Below are positions 35,203-42,840 of a DNA stretch of 64,000 nucleotides, piece by piece; positions within the stretch are counted from its first letter, which is position 1; each line of letters opens with the position of its first letter. The notes under the pieces are model-generated. The model saw only the letters and a list, made by a program, of their open reading frames with translations, ran no database searches and was not told the DNA's origin. Origin of the DNA: Myxococcus stipitatus (GTDB taxonomy: Bacteria > Myxococcota > Myxococcia > Myxococcales > Myxococcaceae); contig NZ_CP147913.1 in assembly GCF_037414475.1 (NCBI RefSeq), positions 3,534,001 through 3,598,000 of the forward strand. Direction: 5' to 3'. Position numbers and translations under genes: made by a program.

Positions 35203-35913
35203 TCACGCCTTCACGGCGGTCATCCGCGCCGGCTCCACCACCCCACAGGCGAGGTTGGCGGGCACGGACACGGCGAGCTTCTTGGGCGGCGGGAGCTGGA
35301 GGCCATTCATCAACTGGATGAAGTCCTCGCGATTCCGCCCCGCCACACGCGCGTTGTGGCGCTTCTCCTCGTCAATGGTGCTCACCGAGTGCCCCTTGTA
35401 GTCATGACCGGGATACACCAGGGTGTTTCCAGGCAGCGCGAAGAGGACTCGCGTGAGGGAGTCGTGAAGCGCGCTCGCGCTCCCATTCTGGAAGTCCGTC
35501 CGCCCGGCCGAACGCACCAACAGCGTGTCGCCCGTGAAGACACGGTCCTCCATCTTGTAGCTCACGCTGTCATCCGTGTGGCCTGGGGTCTCAAGCACCT
35601 CGAGACGAATCTCTCCCATCTCGACCACGTCTCCATGTGACACGTGCCGGTCGACACACGGGGCCCCCAGTCGGCTCGCCACGACCTGTGCCCCCGTGCG
35701 CTGGCGCAGCACTCCCGCCGCCGTCACGTGGTCCGCGTGGACGTGTGTCTCCAGCACGAAGCGCAGCGAGAGCCCCAGCTCGGTGAGCAGTTTGATGTCT
35801 CGGTCCACCTGCTCGAGCACGGGGTCGATGAGCAGCGCCTCACGCGTCCGCTCGTCCGCCAGCAGATAGGTGTACGTCGAGGATTCGGAGTCAAAGAGTT
35901 GTCGGAAGAGCAT
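35203..35913 (-). CDS. Persulfide dioxygenase (ETHE1-like metallo-beta-lactamase fold)
   Basis: A 236-residue enzyme that oxidises glutathione persulfide or a similar low-molecular-weight persulfide to sulfite using a mononuclear iron. The start MLFRQLFDSESSTYTYLLAD and the metal motif T-H57-V-H59-A-D61-H62 identify the ETHE1/SDO branch, as do TPGHTDDSVSY and VYPGHDYKG. I start at 35913, where the conserved FRQLFD begins. It sits 47 bases behind the SoxB-like gene and ahead of an exporter, so it likely follows the same transcript. Distinguishing it from a glyoxalase II: the ETHE1 type lacks the longer substrate-binding C-terminus. Confidence 0.87.
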   Translation of the reverse strand: MLFRQLFDSESSTYTYLLADERTREALLIDPVLEQVDRDIKLLTELGLSLRFVLETHVHADHVTAAGVLRQRTGAQVVASRLGAPCVDRHVSHGDVVEMGEIRLEVLETPGHTDDSVSYKMEDRVFTGDTLLVRSAGRTDFQNGSASALHDSLTRVLFALPGNTLVYPGHDYKGHSVSTIDEEKRHNARVAGRNREDFIQLMNGLQLPPPKKLAVSVPANLACGVVEPARMTAVKA

Positions 35914-35960
35914 GTTGAATGCCTTTCTGAGTACAGGACTCGGTTGCAAGATGTGATGCG

Positions 35961-37559
35961 TCACTGGACCTGCTGGGTTCGCAACACCTCCGGAAGGTCC
36001 TCGCCCACCGCACGGCCCTCCAGCTCCGCCTGGAGTCGAGGCTTGCCGGCGAGGAATCGACGCACCGCCTCGTGCGCATCCACTTCGAGGACACGCGGCT
36101 CCTGAATGCCCGGGATACGACAGACCATGTCCGGGGCATCTCCTTCACGCTCACACGCCGTCACGGTGTAGAGCCGCTCGTCCTCCACCGGCACACCGCC
36201 CACCTCCAACGCGAGGAGGCGCCGTCCCTTGGGCGCATCCGCCCTGAACCGCAGCGTCATCCCCGAGGGACGCGGCAACCACCCGCCAAAGCGCTTCTCC
36301 GCGTCCTTCGCGAAGACGTTCTCCAGCTCCTGCTCCCAGAACGCTCGCAACTGACGCCCGCTCACCTTCCCCGTCTTCAGCTTGTTCACGATGGGGAACA
36401 CGTTCCACAAGTCCGCCTCGCGCACCGGACCCGGCATCAACGGCGTGCCGAAGCGGAACCCGTTGGACAACCCAATCTCCGTGCCTCCCGCGGCGCGAAT
36501 CGCATCCGCCAACACATTGTCGAGCGGGTTCTCCACCACCGCGTATCTCGCGAGCGTGACCTCCGTATGGCCCACGGGCGCAGCCAGCTTCTCCTCGTGC
36601 GGCGCCAACGCCGCATCCACCAGGCGCGCCACCTCGGGGTCCTCGGGGAAACGCGAGGCCGTCAGCTCGATGAGCTCCCAGCGACGGTCCACGACCTTGC
36701 CGCCCTCCACCCACAAATCCAGTCGCCCCAGGAACGAGCCGAACGCCCCCGGCTCCACCACCCAGCTGCCGCTCTGCTCCACGGGCTCATACGTGCGCTC
36801 GTGCGTGTCCGAGGACAAGTGGGCATCCACTCCCGGCACCCGCGCCGCGAGCCCCACCGCCTTCGCCAACCCCACATGCGACATCAACAACACCACCTGC
36901 GCGCCCTCTCGCTCACGCACCTCGCGCACGAGGGACGGCAGCTCGTCAGGTCCATCGTAGCGAAGGCCCTGGCTGTAGCCCGGAGGCTGACGGCGCGGAA
37001 CGTCCGGGTCCGTGAACCCCACCACCGCGACCTTCACGCCTCCCACCTGCTTCACCAGATACGGCGGAAAGAGACGCTCACCACTGCGCGCATCGCGCAG
37101 GTTCGCCGCGAACAACGGATGCGTCATCTCGCGCGCACGCTCGCGCAACACCGCGGGGCCATACACCACCTCCCAGTTACCCGGCACCGCGCCGTCCAAC
37201 CCCAGGGCGTTGAGCGGCGCGATGAGCGCTTGGCCCTCGGTGAGCGCCGCCGCGCCCGAGCCCTGAATCGTGTCCCCCGCGTCGAGCACCAACACCTCGC
37301 CACCCCGCTCGGCGCGAATCCGCTGGATGGCGGCGGCCACACGCGCGAAGCCTCCAGCCTCCTCGATGCGCTCCTCTCCGTCCTTCCAGAAGAGCTCGGG
37401 ATGAGCGCGGAGCTGAGCATGCAGGTCAGCGACATAGAGCACGGTGAGCTGCTGGCGCGTGGAGGCCGTTGCATCGACACCGGCCCGCGAGGTCGCGCAA
37501 CCCGAGGCCATGGCCCACAGGGCCAAGCACACACCGGGCGCGCTCAAGAAACGAATCAT
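35961..37559 (-). CDS. SoxB-like 5'-nucleotidase-family lipoprotein
   Basis: A 532-residue lipoprotein (lipobox MASGC, cysteine 21). The N-terminal dimetal phosphoesterase domain has D45-L-H47 (VADLHAQL), D93/D96 (LDAGDTIQG), GNWE at 127-130, and SHVG and DTHER metal motifs. The C-terminal 5'-nucleotidase domain carries NPLDNVLADA and SNGFRFGTPL. Ordinary 5'-nucleotidases have GNHE; here Trp replaces the catalytic His, as in SoxB thiosulfohydrolases, which I recall carrying GHWE. With persulfide dioxygenase, rhodanese and exporter as neighbours, sulfur hydrolysis is more likely than nucleotide hydrolysis, but not proven. A GGAAC-N17-GTGTC promoter lies 39 bases upstream. Confidence 0.72.
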   Translation of the reverse strand: MIRFLSAPGVCLALWAMASGCATSRAGVDATASTRQQLTVLYVADLHAQLRAHPELFWKDGEERIEEAGGFARVAAAIQRIRAERGGEVLVLDAGDTIQGSGAAALTEGQALIAPLNALGLDGAVPGNWEVVYGPAVLRERAREMTHPLFAANLRDARSGERLFPPYLVKQVGGVKVAVVGFTDPDVPRRQPPGYSQGLRYDGPDELPSLVREVREREGAQVVLLMSHVGLAKAVGLAARVPGVDAHLSSDTHERTYEPVEQSGSWVVEPGAFGSFLGRLDLWVEGGKVVDRRWELIELTASRFPEDPEVARLVDAALAPHEEKLAAPVGHTEVTLARYAVVENPLDNVLADAIRAAGGTEIGLSNGFRFGTPLMPGPVREADLWNVFPIVNKLKTGKVSGRQLRAFWEQELENVFAKDAEKRFGGWLPRPSGMTLRFRADAPKGRRLLALEVGGVPVEDERLYTVTACEREGDAPDMVCRIPGIQEPRVLEVDAHEAVRRFLAGKPRLQAELEGRAVGEDLPEVLRTQQVQ

Positions 37560-37597
37560 CGTGAAGTACCTTGGTCGCGAGAAGAAAGCTCTCGAAG

Positions 37598-37624
37598 GAC
37601 ACCCGCTCCACCGCGCGAAGTTCC
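37598..37624 (-). promoter_or_regulatory. ECF-type promoter before the SoxB-like gene
   Basis: On the minus strand: -35 GGAAC (37624-37620), 17-base spacer, -10 GTGTC (37602-37598), followed by C. The same two words at the same spacing precede the sigma gene and the CcdA-thioredoxin gene. All three have CCG directly before GGAAC. Confidence 0.75.
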
Positions 37625-37656
37625 CGGCCGGCGGCGCGCCGCGCCATCGCCTCGCG

Positions 37657-38007
37657 TCACTCCCAGGCCGACATGGGCCCCAGGTTGAGGACCTGCTGGA
37701 AGCCACGCTCCTTCAGCAGTTCCTCGGCGCGGGTGCTGCGCTTACCGCTGCGGCAGTAGACCACCACGGGCTTCTCGGGCGAGCCGAGCTCCCCCAACCG
37801 CTCGGAGAGCTGATCCACGGGGATGTTCAACGCACCCGGCAGGTGCCCGTCCGCGAACTCCTCGGGAGTACGAACGTCCACCAACAGGGCGCCAGACTCC
37901 ACCCACTTGTGGGCCTCTGCCCGGACTTCCGGCCGCTCGCGCGTACAAGCAACTCCCAGCACACCCGCGAGCACGACAACGGCAACAGCAACGAGAACGA
38001 GCTTCAT
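37657..38007 (-). CDS. Rhodanese-domain lipoprotein
   Basis: A 116-residue exported protein: a hydrophobic leader with a lipobox-like GVAC (cysteine 21), then a single rhodanese fold. The active-site loop is C85-R-S-G-K-R in VVYCRSGKRST, where C85 forms a persulfide, and DVRTPEEFADGHLPGALN is the entry motif. It should move sulfane sulfur between thiols in the periplasm. It lies 112 bases behind the CcdA-thioredoxin gene, without its own visible ECF promoter, so readthrough is likely. Confidence 0.85.
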   Translation of the reverse strand: MKLVLVAVAVVVLAGVLGVACTRERPEVRAEAHKWVESGALLVDVRTPEEFADGHLPGALNIPVDQLSERLGELGSPEKPVVVYCRSGKRSTRAEELLKERGFQQVLNLGPMSAWE

Positions 38008-38119
38008 GGCGTGACTCCAACCCGCGCCGAAGGCCCGAGAGCCTCCGGCAGGTGATGTTTCAGCGGGGTGAGAGCCAGGAGGAGGGCCAAAGGATTCACC
38101 CTCCCGTGACAGCAGTCCC

Positions 38120-39322
38120 TCAGGTGCCTGCACTCCCCTGGGGCGCCGTCGGCACACCCGAGGGGAGGAGCCCGGCACAACGCACTCCGGCAAGGGTCTC
38201 CAGCCCCTCACGGAGCGAGGACAGGGGTTGCTCGCCCACTCGGCGCGCCACTTCCTGCCCTGCACCGTCCAGGAAGACGAACGTGGGCACCCCTCGGACA
38301 CCGTGGCGGTTCGCGGCCTGCCGTCCCTCGGGGGTGCCGACATCCAGACGCAGGACGTCAACGCCTTCGTGCGAGCACACCTGCGCCGCCATCGCCACCA
38401 CGGGCTCCATCCGCTGGCAGACGGGGCAGGTCTGGCTGACGAACTCCACCATCGTCGGGCGCTTGACGCCGGCCAGCACGGAGGGGGCGTCGCTCGAGGG
38501 GACAAAGCCCTGCTCCGGGAGCGCACATGCGCCCTCCGACTCGGCGCCACAGGCCACGGCCTCCGCCGTCGCGGACGACGAGGAGGGCTCGACCTGCGGC
38601 GTAGGAGCGGCGACCTCCACCGCCTGCATCGAAGGCACCAACTTCTCCAGCGAGTCGGTGAAGAGCAATGCCCCCACGCCCACGAGCAGCACTCCCGTGG
38701 CCATCTCGAACTTGCGCAGGTGACGCTTCGCGCGCTCCATCCACTTCAACGCCAGGGGCGCGATGGCGGCCGTGAGCACCAAGGGCACGGACAGGCCCGC
38801 GGCATAGGTGCCCAGGTAGAGCGCGCCCATCAACGGCTCCGTCGTGGAGGCCGCCGTATAGGTGAGCACCGCCCCGAGCACCGGGCCGATGCACGGCGTC
38901 CATCCCAGCGCGAACGCGCCGCCGAACAAGAAGGCACCCGCGACGCTGCCTCCCTTGCGCACGCGGTCCAGCCACGGCCGTGACTCACGGTCCACCCAGG
39001 GAAGCTTGATGAGCCCCAGTTGCTTGAGCCCCAGCAGGAAGAGCGCGACACCGCCCAATCGCAGCAACCAGGTCCGGTGCTCCGACAGCGCCCCACCCAC
39101 GGCCGTCGCCGCCATGCCCAGCGCGACGAACACCGTCCCCAGCCCCAACGAGAACGCCAGCGCCACGCCCCAGGGACGCCGCGCGGTGCCTCCTGTCTCC
39201 TTCAACTGGGACAGCGACACGCCCGCGAGGAAGGACAGATAGAAGGGGACCAGCGGGAGGATGCAGGGCGACAGGAACGTCAGCAGGCCCGCGAGGAAGA
39301 TGCCGGGAAGGCCGAGGCTCAT
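38120..39322 (-). CDS. CcdA/DsbD-like transmembrane protein fused to thioredoxin domain
   Basis: A 400-residue membrane protein. Six helices form the DsbD beta/CcdA-like electron conduit, with the two redox cysteines C20 (SPCILPL) and C144 (TPCIGPV). A linker with Ser-rich and Cys-containing stretches leads to a periplasmic thioredoxin domain with C299-P-V-C302 (SQTCPVCQRM) and the cis-proline GVPTFVF. It carries reducing power from cytoplasmic thioredoxin to periplasmic targets, here perhaps the rhodanese or SoxB-like protein. A GGAAC-N17-GTGTC promoter stands 60 bases upstream of the start. Confidence 0.87.
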   Translation of the reverse strand: MSLGLPGIFLAGLLTFLSPCILPLVPFYLSFLAGVSLSQLKETGGTARRPWGVALAFSLGLGTVFVALGMAATAVGGALSEHRTWLLRLGGVALFLLGLKQLGLIKLPWVDRESRPWLDRVRKGGSVAGAFLFGGAFALGWTPCIGPVLGAVLTYTAASTTEPLMGALYLGTYAAGLSVPLVLTAAIAPLALKWMERAKRHLRKFEMATGVLLVGVGALLFTDSLEKLVPSMQAVEVAAPTPQVEPSSSSATAEAVACGAESEGACALPEQGFVPSSDAPSVLAGVKRPTMVEFVSQTCPVCQRMEPVVAMAAQVCSHEGVDVLRLDVGTPEGRQAANRHGVRGVPTFVFLDGAGQEVARRVGEQPLSSLREGLETLAGVRCAGLLPSGVPTAPQGSAGT

Positions 39323-39381
39323 CGCGCGCCTCCCACACCGTGGCGGAACAACCGCCGATGACAGTCACTCATGAGCGCGAG

Positions 39382-39408
39382 GACACGGCGGGAGTCCTCG
39401 AAAGTTCC
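39382..39408 (-). promoter_or_regulatory. ECF-type promoter before the CcdA-thioredoxin gene
   Basis: On the minus strand: GGAAC (39408-39404), 17-base spacer, GTGTC (39386-39382), followed by C as at the SoxB-like gene. It lies in the gap between the anti-sigma gene and the target gene. Confidence 0.75.
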
Positions 39409-39432
39409 CGGCCATGGGTTCGACGTGGAGAC

Positions 39433-40200
39433 TCAGGGGGACAGGCGAGCCAGCGCATCGAGGAGCACCGGCGACTCGGCTTCTGAAACAGCCAGGGCCG
39501 CGTGCCCGCTTCCCCGACGAGCCACGCAGATTCGCTCCCCCACCGGACCTTGCGTGCACCGGGTCTCATCCCCCGCGAAGCGCGCGGCGGCTCGAGCCAC
39601 GGGTGACCCCGGCTCCGGCAGGAAGAGGGTCATCGCCTTGTCCCCATGCCTGTAGAGCAGCGAGGCAGAGACCTCTCCGTGCAGCTGGCAGCGCCGCGCC
39701 CCCAGGAGCTCCGCGCCCGGCACCGACGGCACGTCCACCGCGTAGCCCACCTCGCGCTCCACCCACGCCTTGACCTCGTCCGGATTCGAGGACTCGAACT
39801 CACACGGCGCCGCGCGCGAGAACGCCTTGAGGTGATGCCGCTCCAGGTCCATCGCGAGCGCGTCGTTCATCCCGCCCACGCTGCCCGTCCGCGACGCCCA
39901 GAACACCCCCACCGCGAGCAGCGCCGCGACGGCGCCACTCGCCGCCCACGTGCCTCGGGTGAAGGCCCAGCGAGGGCGCGCGGCCAGGCGGTCGACCCGC
40001 GCCTTCAACTCGGGCGGCACTCCCGCGTCCGACGCCTGGGCCCGCAGCGCCACGCGCAGCGAGTCATAGCGAGCCGCCTCCCGGGCACAGCCCGCGCATC
40101 GCTCGAGGTGCTGCGCCATGGCCCGCTGCTCATGCGCCGGACTCTCCCCGTCGAACCACGCGGAGAGCCGCTCCTGCCACTCCAGGCTACAGGCTTCCAT
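39433..40200 (-). CDS. Zinc-finger transmembrane anti-sigma factor
   Basis: A 255-residue inner-membrane protein. The cytoplasmic domain has the ZAS motif H31-x3-C35-x2-C38 (HLERCAGC), one membrane helix spans about 84-101, and the periplasmic part of about 150 residues has four cysteines (C133, C171, C215, C225). It should hold the ECF sigma encoded just upstream, whose gene overlaps its start by 14 bases. ZAS anti-sigma factors release sigma on zinc loss or thiol oxidation; the extra periplasmic cysteines add a plausible second redox input. Confidence 0.82.
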   Translation of the reverse strand: MEACSLEWQERLSAWFDGESPAHEQRAMAQHLERCAGCAREAARYDSLRVALRAQASDAGVPPELKARVDRLAARPRWAFTRGTWAASGAVAALLAVGVFWASRTGSVGGMNDALAMDLERHHLKAFSRAAPCEFESSNPDEVKAWVEREVGYAVDVPSVPGAELLGARRCQLHGEVSASLLYRHGDKAMTLFLPEPGSPVARAAARFAGDETRCTQGPVGERICVARRGSGHAALAVSEAESPVLLDALARLSP

Positions 40201-40705
40201 GTGCCTTCTCCTTCTCGAGGGCCTCGAGCATCGCCAGCCGCGCCCTCGCCAGACGCGAGCGCACCGTCCCCACCGGGCAGCCCTGCACCTGGGCAATCTC
40301 CTCGTAGCTCAGCTCCTCGACTTCCCTCAGCCACAGCGCGTCGCGCCAGTCCGGGGCCAGCGAGTCCAACGCCTTGCGCATGCCCGCGCTGAGCGAGCGC
40401 GCCTGCAGCTCCGCCTCCAGGTCCGCGCAAGGCTCGATGCCCTCCTTCCCCAACCCACCCTCCAGCACCTCCAGCCGAGGCCGCAGCCCCCGGCGGGAGT
40501 TGAGATACACGGTGCGCTGCACGGCGAGCAGCCACCCCTTGAGCCGCTCGGGGTCCCTCACCTCGCCCCGCCGCTCCAGGGCGCGCGCCACCGTCTCCTG
40601 CACCAGGTCATCCGCCTCCACCGAGCTGCCCGTCAGCCGGCGGCCCACCCGTCGCAGGGCAGGCAGGTGCTCCAGGGCACGTTCGATGAAGGACCGGGGA
40701 CTCAC
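40187..40705 (-). CDS. ECF sigma factor of the thiol/sulfur regulon
   Basis: A 172-residue sigma factor if started at the GTG at 40705. Region 2 contains ADDLVQETVARALER and LKGWLLAVQRTVYLNSRR; region 4 has LSYEEIAQVQGCPVGTVRSR. An ATG at 40750 in the same frame (187 residues) would start upstream of the promoter found at 40716-40742, so the GTG is preferred; it implies a very short leader. The gene overlaps its anti-sigma gene. The promoter GGAAC-N17-GTGTC in front of it and before two other sulfur genes indicates autoregulation and a local regulon. Confidence 0.8.
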   Translation of the reverse strand: MSPRSFIERALEHLPALRRVGRRLTGSSVEADDLVQETVARALERRGEVRDPERLKGWLLAVQRTVYLNSRRGLRPRLEVLEGGLGKEGIEPCADLEAELQARSLSAGMRKALDSLAPDWRDALWLREVEELSYEEIAQVQGCPVGTVRSRLARARLAMLEALEKEKAHGSL

Positions 40706-40715
40706 GCCCACCGGT

Positions 40716-40742
40716 GACACATCGGCCGGCTCGAAAAGTTCC
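40716..40742 (-). promoter_or_regulatory. Autoregulatory ECF-type promoter of the sigma gene
   Basis: On the minus strand: GGAAC (40742-40738), 17-base spacer, GTGTC (40720-40716). It is identical in both words and spacing to the promoters at 37598-37624 and 39382-39408. Its position inside the longer reading frame fixes the likely start codon at 40705. Confidence 0.75.
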
Positions 40743-40790
40743 CGGCGCATGAACCGAGGCGTTTCCGACCTCCAGGCTCCAGGGCCGGAA

Positions 40791-40826
40791 AAGAAAAAGG
40801 GCCTCGAACCGGAGTTCGAAGCCCTT
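40791..40826 (-). terminator. Strong intrinsic terminator after tRNA-Phe
   Basis: On the minus strand a stem GGGCTTCGAAC/GTTCGAGGCCC (one G-U pair, loop TCCG), flanked by AA/TT, runs into a T-rich tail TTTTTCTT. It ends transcription from the tRNA gene before the ECF sigma operon. Confidence 0.85.
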
Positions 40827-40846
40827 GAATCTCTTCTGCTGCGATG

Positions 40847-40919
40847 TGCCCAGGGGCGGAATCGAACCACCGACACGGGGATTTTCAGTCCCCTGCTCTA
40901 CCGACTGAGCTACCTGGGC
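40847..40919 (-). tRNA. tRNA-Phe (anticodon GAA)
   Basis: The 73-base cloverleaf folds cleanly: acceptor GCCCAGG/CCTGGGC with discriminator A, U8-A9, D stem GCTC/GAGC, anticodon stem GGGGA/TCCCC with loop CTGAAAA (anticodon GAA), a 5-base variable loop, and T stem GGTGG/CCGCC with loop TTCGATT. CCA is not encoded. A strong terminator follows. Confidence 0.95.
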
Positions 40920-41006
40920 ATACGGGTCGCCGCGAGAAGCCGCGCTCTCATATCGAGCCCGTCCCGGGGCCGTCAAGCTTCCATTTTCCGGCCCCGGTTC
41001 GCCACC

Positions 41007-41801
41007 TTACGCCGCCCGCGGCATCGCCTCCGCGTCCCAGGTCGTCAGACTGGCGGTGAGCCGACGCTTGAGCTTGGCCCTCAAGCCCTGCTCGATCTGC
41101 CGGATGCGCACCGCCGTCACCCCGAAGCGCCGCGCCAGGAGCTCCGCGCTCGCCCCGTCCTCCACCAGCATCCGCTCCTCCACCAACGCCCGCTCCCGCG
41201 CGTCCAGCTCCGGCCACGCCGCCTCCACGCTCGCCCGCAGCCTCGCCGCCCACCGAGCCCGGTCCACCACCTCCTCCTGAGAGCCGTCGTCCCCCTCCAG
41301 CACCTCCAGCCGCGTCACCTCCCCGTCCTGCGTCACCGGCGCATCCAGCGACAGGTCCCGAGCCAGCGACTCCGACGCCTTCGCCACGTCCTCCTCCTTC
41401 TTGCCCAGCGCATCCGCCAACCGGCGCACCACCTCCGGGTGACCCTCCCCCCACCGGGCCTCCAGCCGCGCCCGCTCCCGCCGCAGTTGGAACACCACCC
41501 ACGGCGCGCGCCCCCCCGCCATGCTCCAGTTGCGCCCCACGTACGCCCGGATTCGCGCCCGAATCCACTGGCTGGCGTACACCCCGAACGGAATCCCCCG
41601 GTCCTCGAACCGCCCGGCGGCCTCCATCAACCCGACGTTGCCTTCCGCCACCAACTCGTCCTGCGGCAAGCCCGTCCACCGGTATTTCCACGCCAGCCGT
41701 TCCACCAAATCCAGGTGCTCCCGCACTCGCGCCTCAACCACCGCGCCGGGAACCACAAGCTCAGGGGACTCGCAGGACATGCTCACCGTGACGGCTTCCA
41801 T
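41007..41801 (-). CDS. RpoH-like (sigma-32 type) sigma factor
   Basis: A 264-residue sigma-70 family protein with regions 2, 3 and 4, so not ECF. Region 2 includes LPQDELVAEGNVGLMEAAGR and YASQWIRARIRAYVGRNW; region 4 ends GVTAVRIRQIEQGLRAKLKR. The size and the QWIRA-I motif fit the sigma-32 group, which in Myxococcus also includes the developmental sigma factors SigB and SigC. A strong AGGAGG stands before the ATG. Divergent from an NhaR-like regulator, with a 114-base shared region. Whether it is the heat-shock sigma or a stress/developmental paralogue cannot be decided here. Confidence 0.85.
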   Translation of the reverse strand: MEAVTVSMSCESPELVVPGAVVEARVREHLDLVERLAWKYRWTGLPQDELVAEGNVGLMEAAGRFEDRGIPFGVYASQWIRARIRAYVGRNWSMAGGRAPWVVFQLRRERARLEARWGEGHPEVVRRLADALGKKEEDVAKASESLARDLSLDAPVTQDGEVTRLEVLEGDDGSQEEVVDRARWAARLRASVEAAWPELDARERALVEERMLVEDGASAELLARRFGVTAVRIRQIEQGLRAKLKRRLTASLTTWDAEAMPRAA

Positions 41802-41900
41802 GGACCTCCTCCGATTCACCGCGGCAACACACTCGCCCGCGGACACCCGAAGAGATAAGTCACCGGCATTCTTAAAAAAATGAGGTAGTTTGAACGCAAC

Positions 41901-41919
41901 CCATAGGTTATCTCTATGG
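41901..41919. promoter_or_regulatory. Dyad CCATAG-N7-CTATGG at the LysR start
   Basis: A perfect 6-base dyad (41901-41906 and 41914-41919) includes ATAG-N7-CTAT, the T-N11-A shape of LysR-type boxes. It covers the first ATG of the regulator gene, so it may be an autoregulatory operator. If translation begins at the second ATG (41922), the dyad lies directly upstream. Confidence 0.5.
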
Positions 41920-42821
41920 ACATGAGCTGGCTCAACTACCACCATCTCCTGTATTTCTGGACGGTTGCCCGGGCAGGAAGCATCGCCAAGGCAGGCGAGG
42001 AGCTTCACCTGGCCCAGCCGACCATCAGCAGCCAGCTCAAGCTGTTGGAGGAGTCGCTGGGCCACAAGCTCTTCGAGCGGCAGGGCCGCAAGCTGGTCCT
42101 CACCGACGTGGGCCGCACCGTCATGCGCTACGCGGACGAAATCTTCCGCCTGGGCAACGAGCTGAAGAACGTGGTCGCGGGCCTGCCCACCGGCCAGCAG
42201 CTCCGGCTCAACGTGGGCATCCTGGATGTCATCCCCAAGCTGGTGGCCGAGCGGCTGCTCAAGCCCGCGCTCGAGGCGGGGCCCTCCTTGCGCATCATCT
42301 GCCGCGAAGGGCCGTTGCCACAGCTGCTCGCCTCGCTCGCGTTGCACGAGTTGGACGTGGTGCTCGCCGACGCTCCGAGCTCCGAGCCCGTCAGCGTCCG
42401 CTCCTTCAACCACTTGCTGGGCAAGTGCGGCGTGTCGTTCTTCGCCGCCAAGCAACTGAGCCATCTCAAGAAGGACTTCCCGCGCTCGCTCGACGGCGCC
42501 CCCGTGTTGCTCCCGTCGGATGAGTCCTCCGTGCGCCGCTCGCTGGACCTCTGGTTCGAGCGCCAGAGTTTGCGTCCGCTCATCGCCGGCGACTTCGACG
42601 ACAGCGCACTGCTCCAGGCCTTCGGGCAGAGCGGCCACGGCGTCTTCGCCCTGCCCTCCGTCATCGAGTCGCAGGTGGAGCGCGACTACAACTGCACGGT
42701 CATCGGCCGCACCGAAGAAATCGAGACGTGCTTCTACGCCATCACCGTCGAGCGCCGCCTGCGCCACCCCGCCGTCGTCGCCATCGCCGAGGCGGCTCGC
42801 TCGCACATCTTCACGGTCTGA
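41916..42821 (+). CDS. LysR-type regulator, NhaR-like
   Basis: A 301-residue regulator. The N-terminus MSWLNYHHLLYFWTVARAGS and the winged helix-turn-helix (LAQPTISSQLKLLEESLG) match the NhaR branch, which in E. coli responds to sodium and high pH. The periplasmic-binding-like C-terminal domain is complete. No nhaA antiporter gene is nearby, so the target is unknown. Starts at 41916 and 41922 both fit; no strong ribosome site is seen at either. Confidence 0.83.
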   Translation: MDMSWLNYHHLLYFWTVARAGSIAKAGEELHLAQPTISSQLKLLEESLGHKLFERQGRKLVLTDVGRTVMRYADEIFRLGNELKNVVAGLPTGQQLRLNVGILDVIPKLVAERLLKPALEAGPSLRIICREGPLPQLLASLALHELDVVLADAPSSEPVSVRSFNHLLGKCGVSFFAAKQLSHLKKDFPRSLDGAPVLLPSDESSVRRSLDLWFERQSLRPLIAGDFDDSALLQAFGQSGHGVFALPSVIESQVERDYNCTVIGRTEEIETCFYAITVERRLRHPAVVAIAEAARSHIFTV

Positions 42822-42840
42822 AGCCTCGGCCGTCGAGGCT
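42822..42840. terminator. Hairpin between convergent genes
   Basis: A 7-base stem AGCCTCG/CGAGGCT with a 5-base loop, starting at the stop of the LysR gene and reaching the stop of the opposite amidohydrolase gene. It can act for both strands. Confidence 0.55.

Noticed and set aside
40706..40876. Longer starts of the ECF sigma gene
   Set aside because: They run through the promoter at 40716-40742 and toward the tRNA terminator.
41802..42806. Extended minus-strand frame upstream of the RpoH-like gene
   Set aside because: It is antisense to the LysR regulator gene; the ATG at 41801 with AGGAGG is clearly the start.
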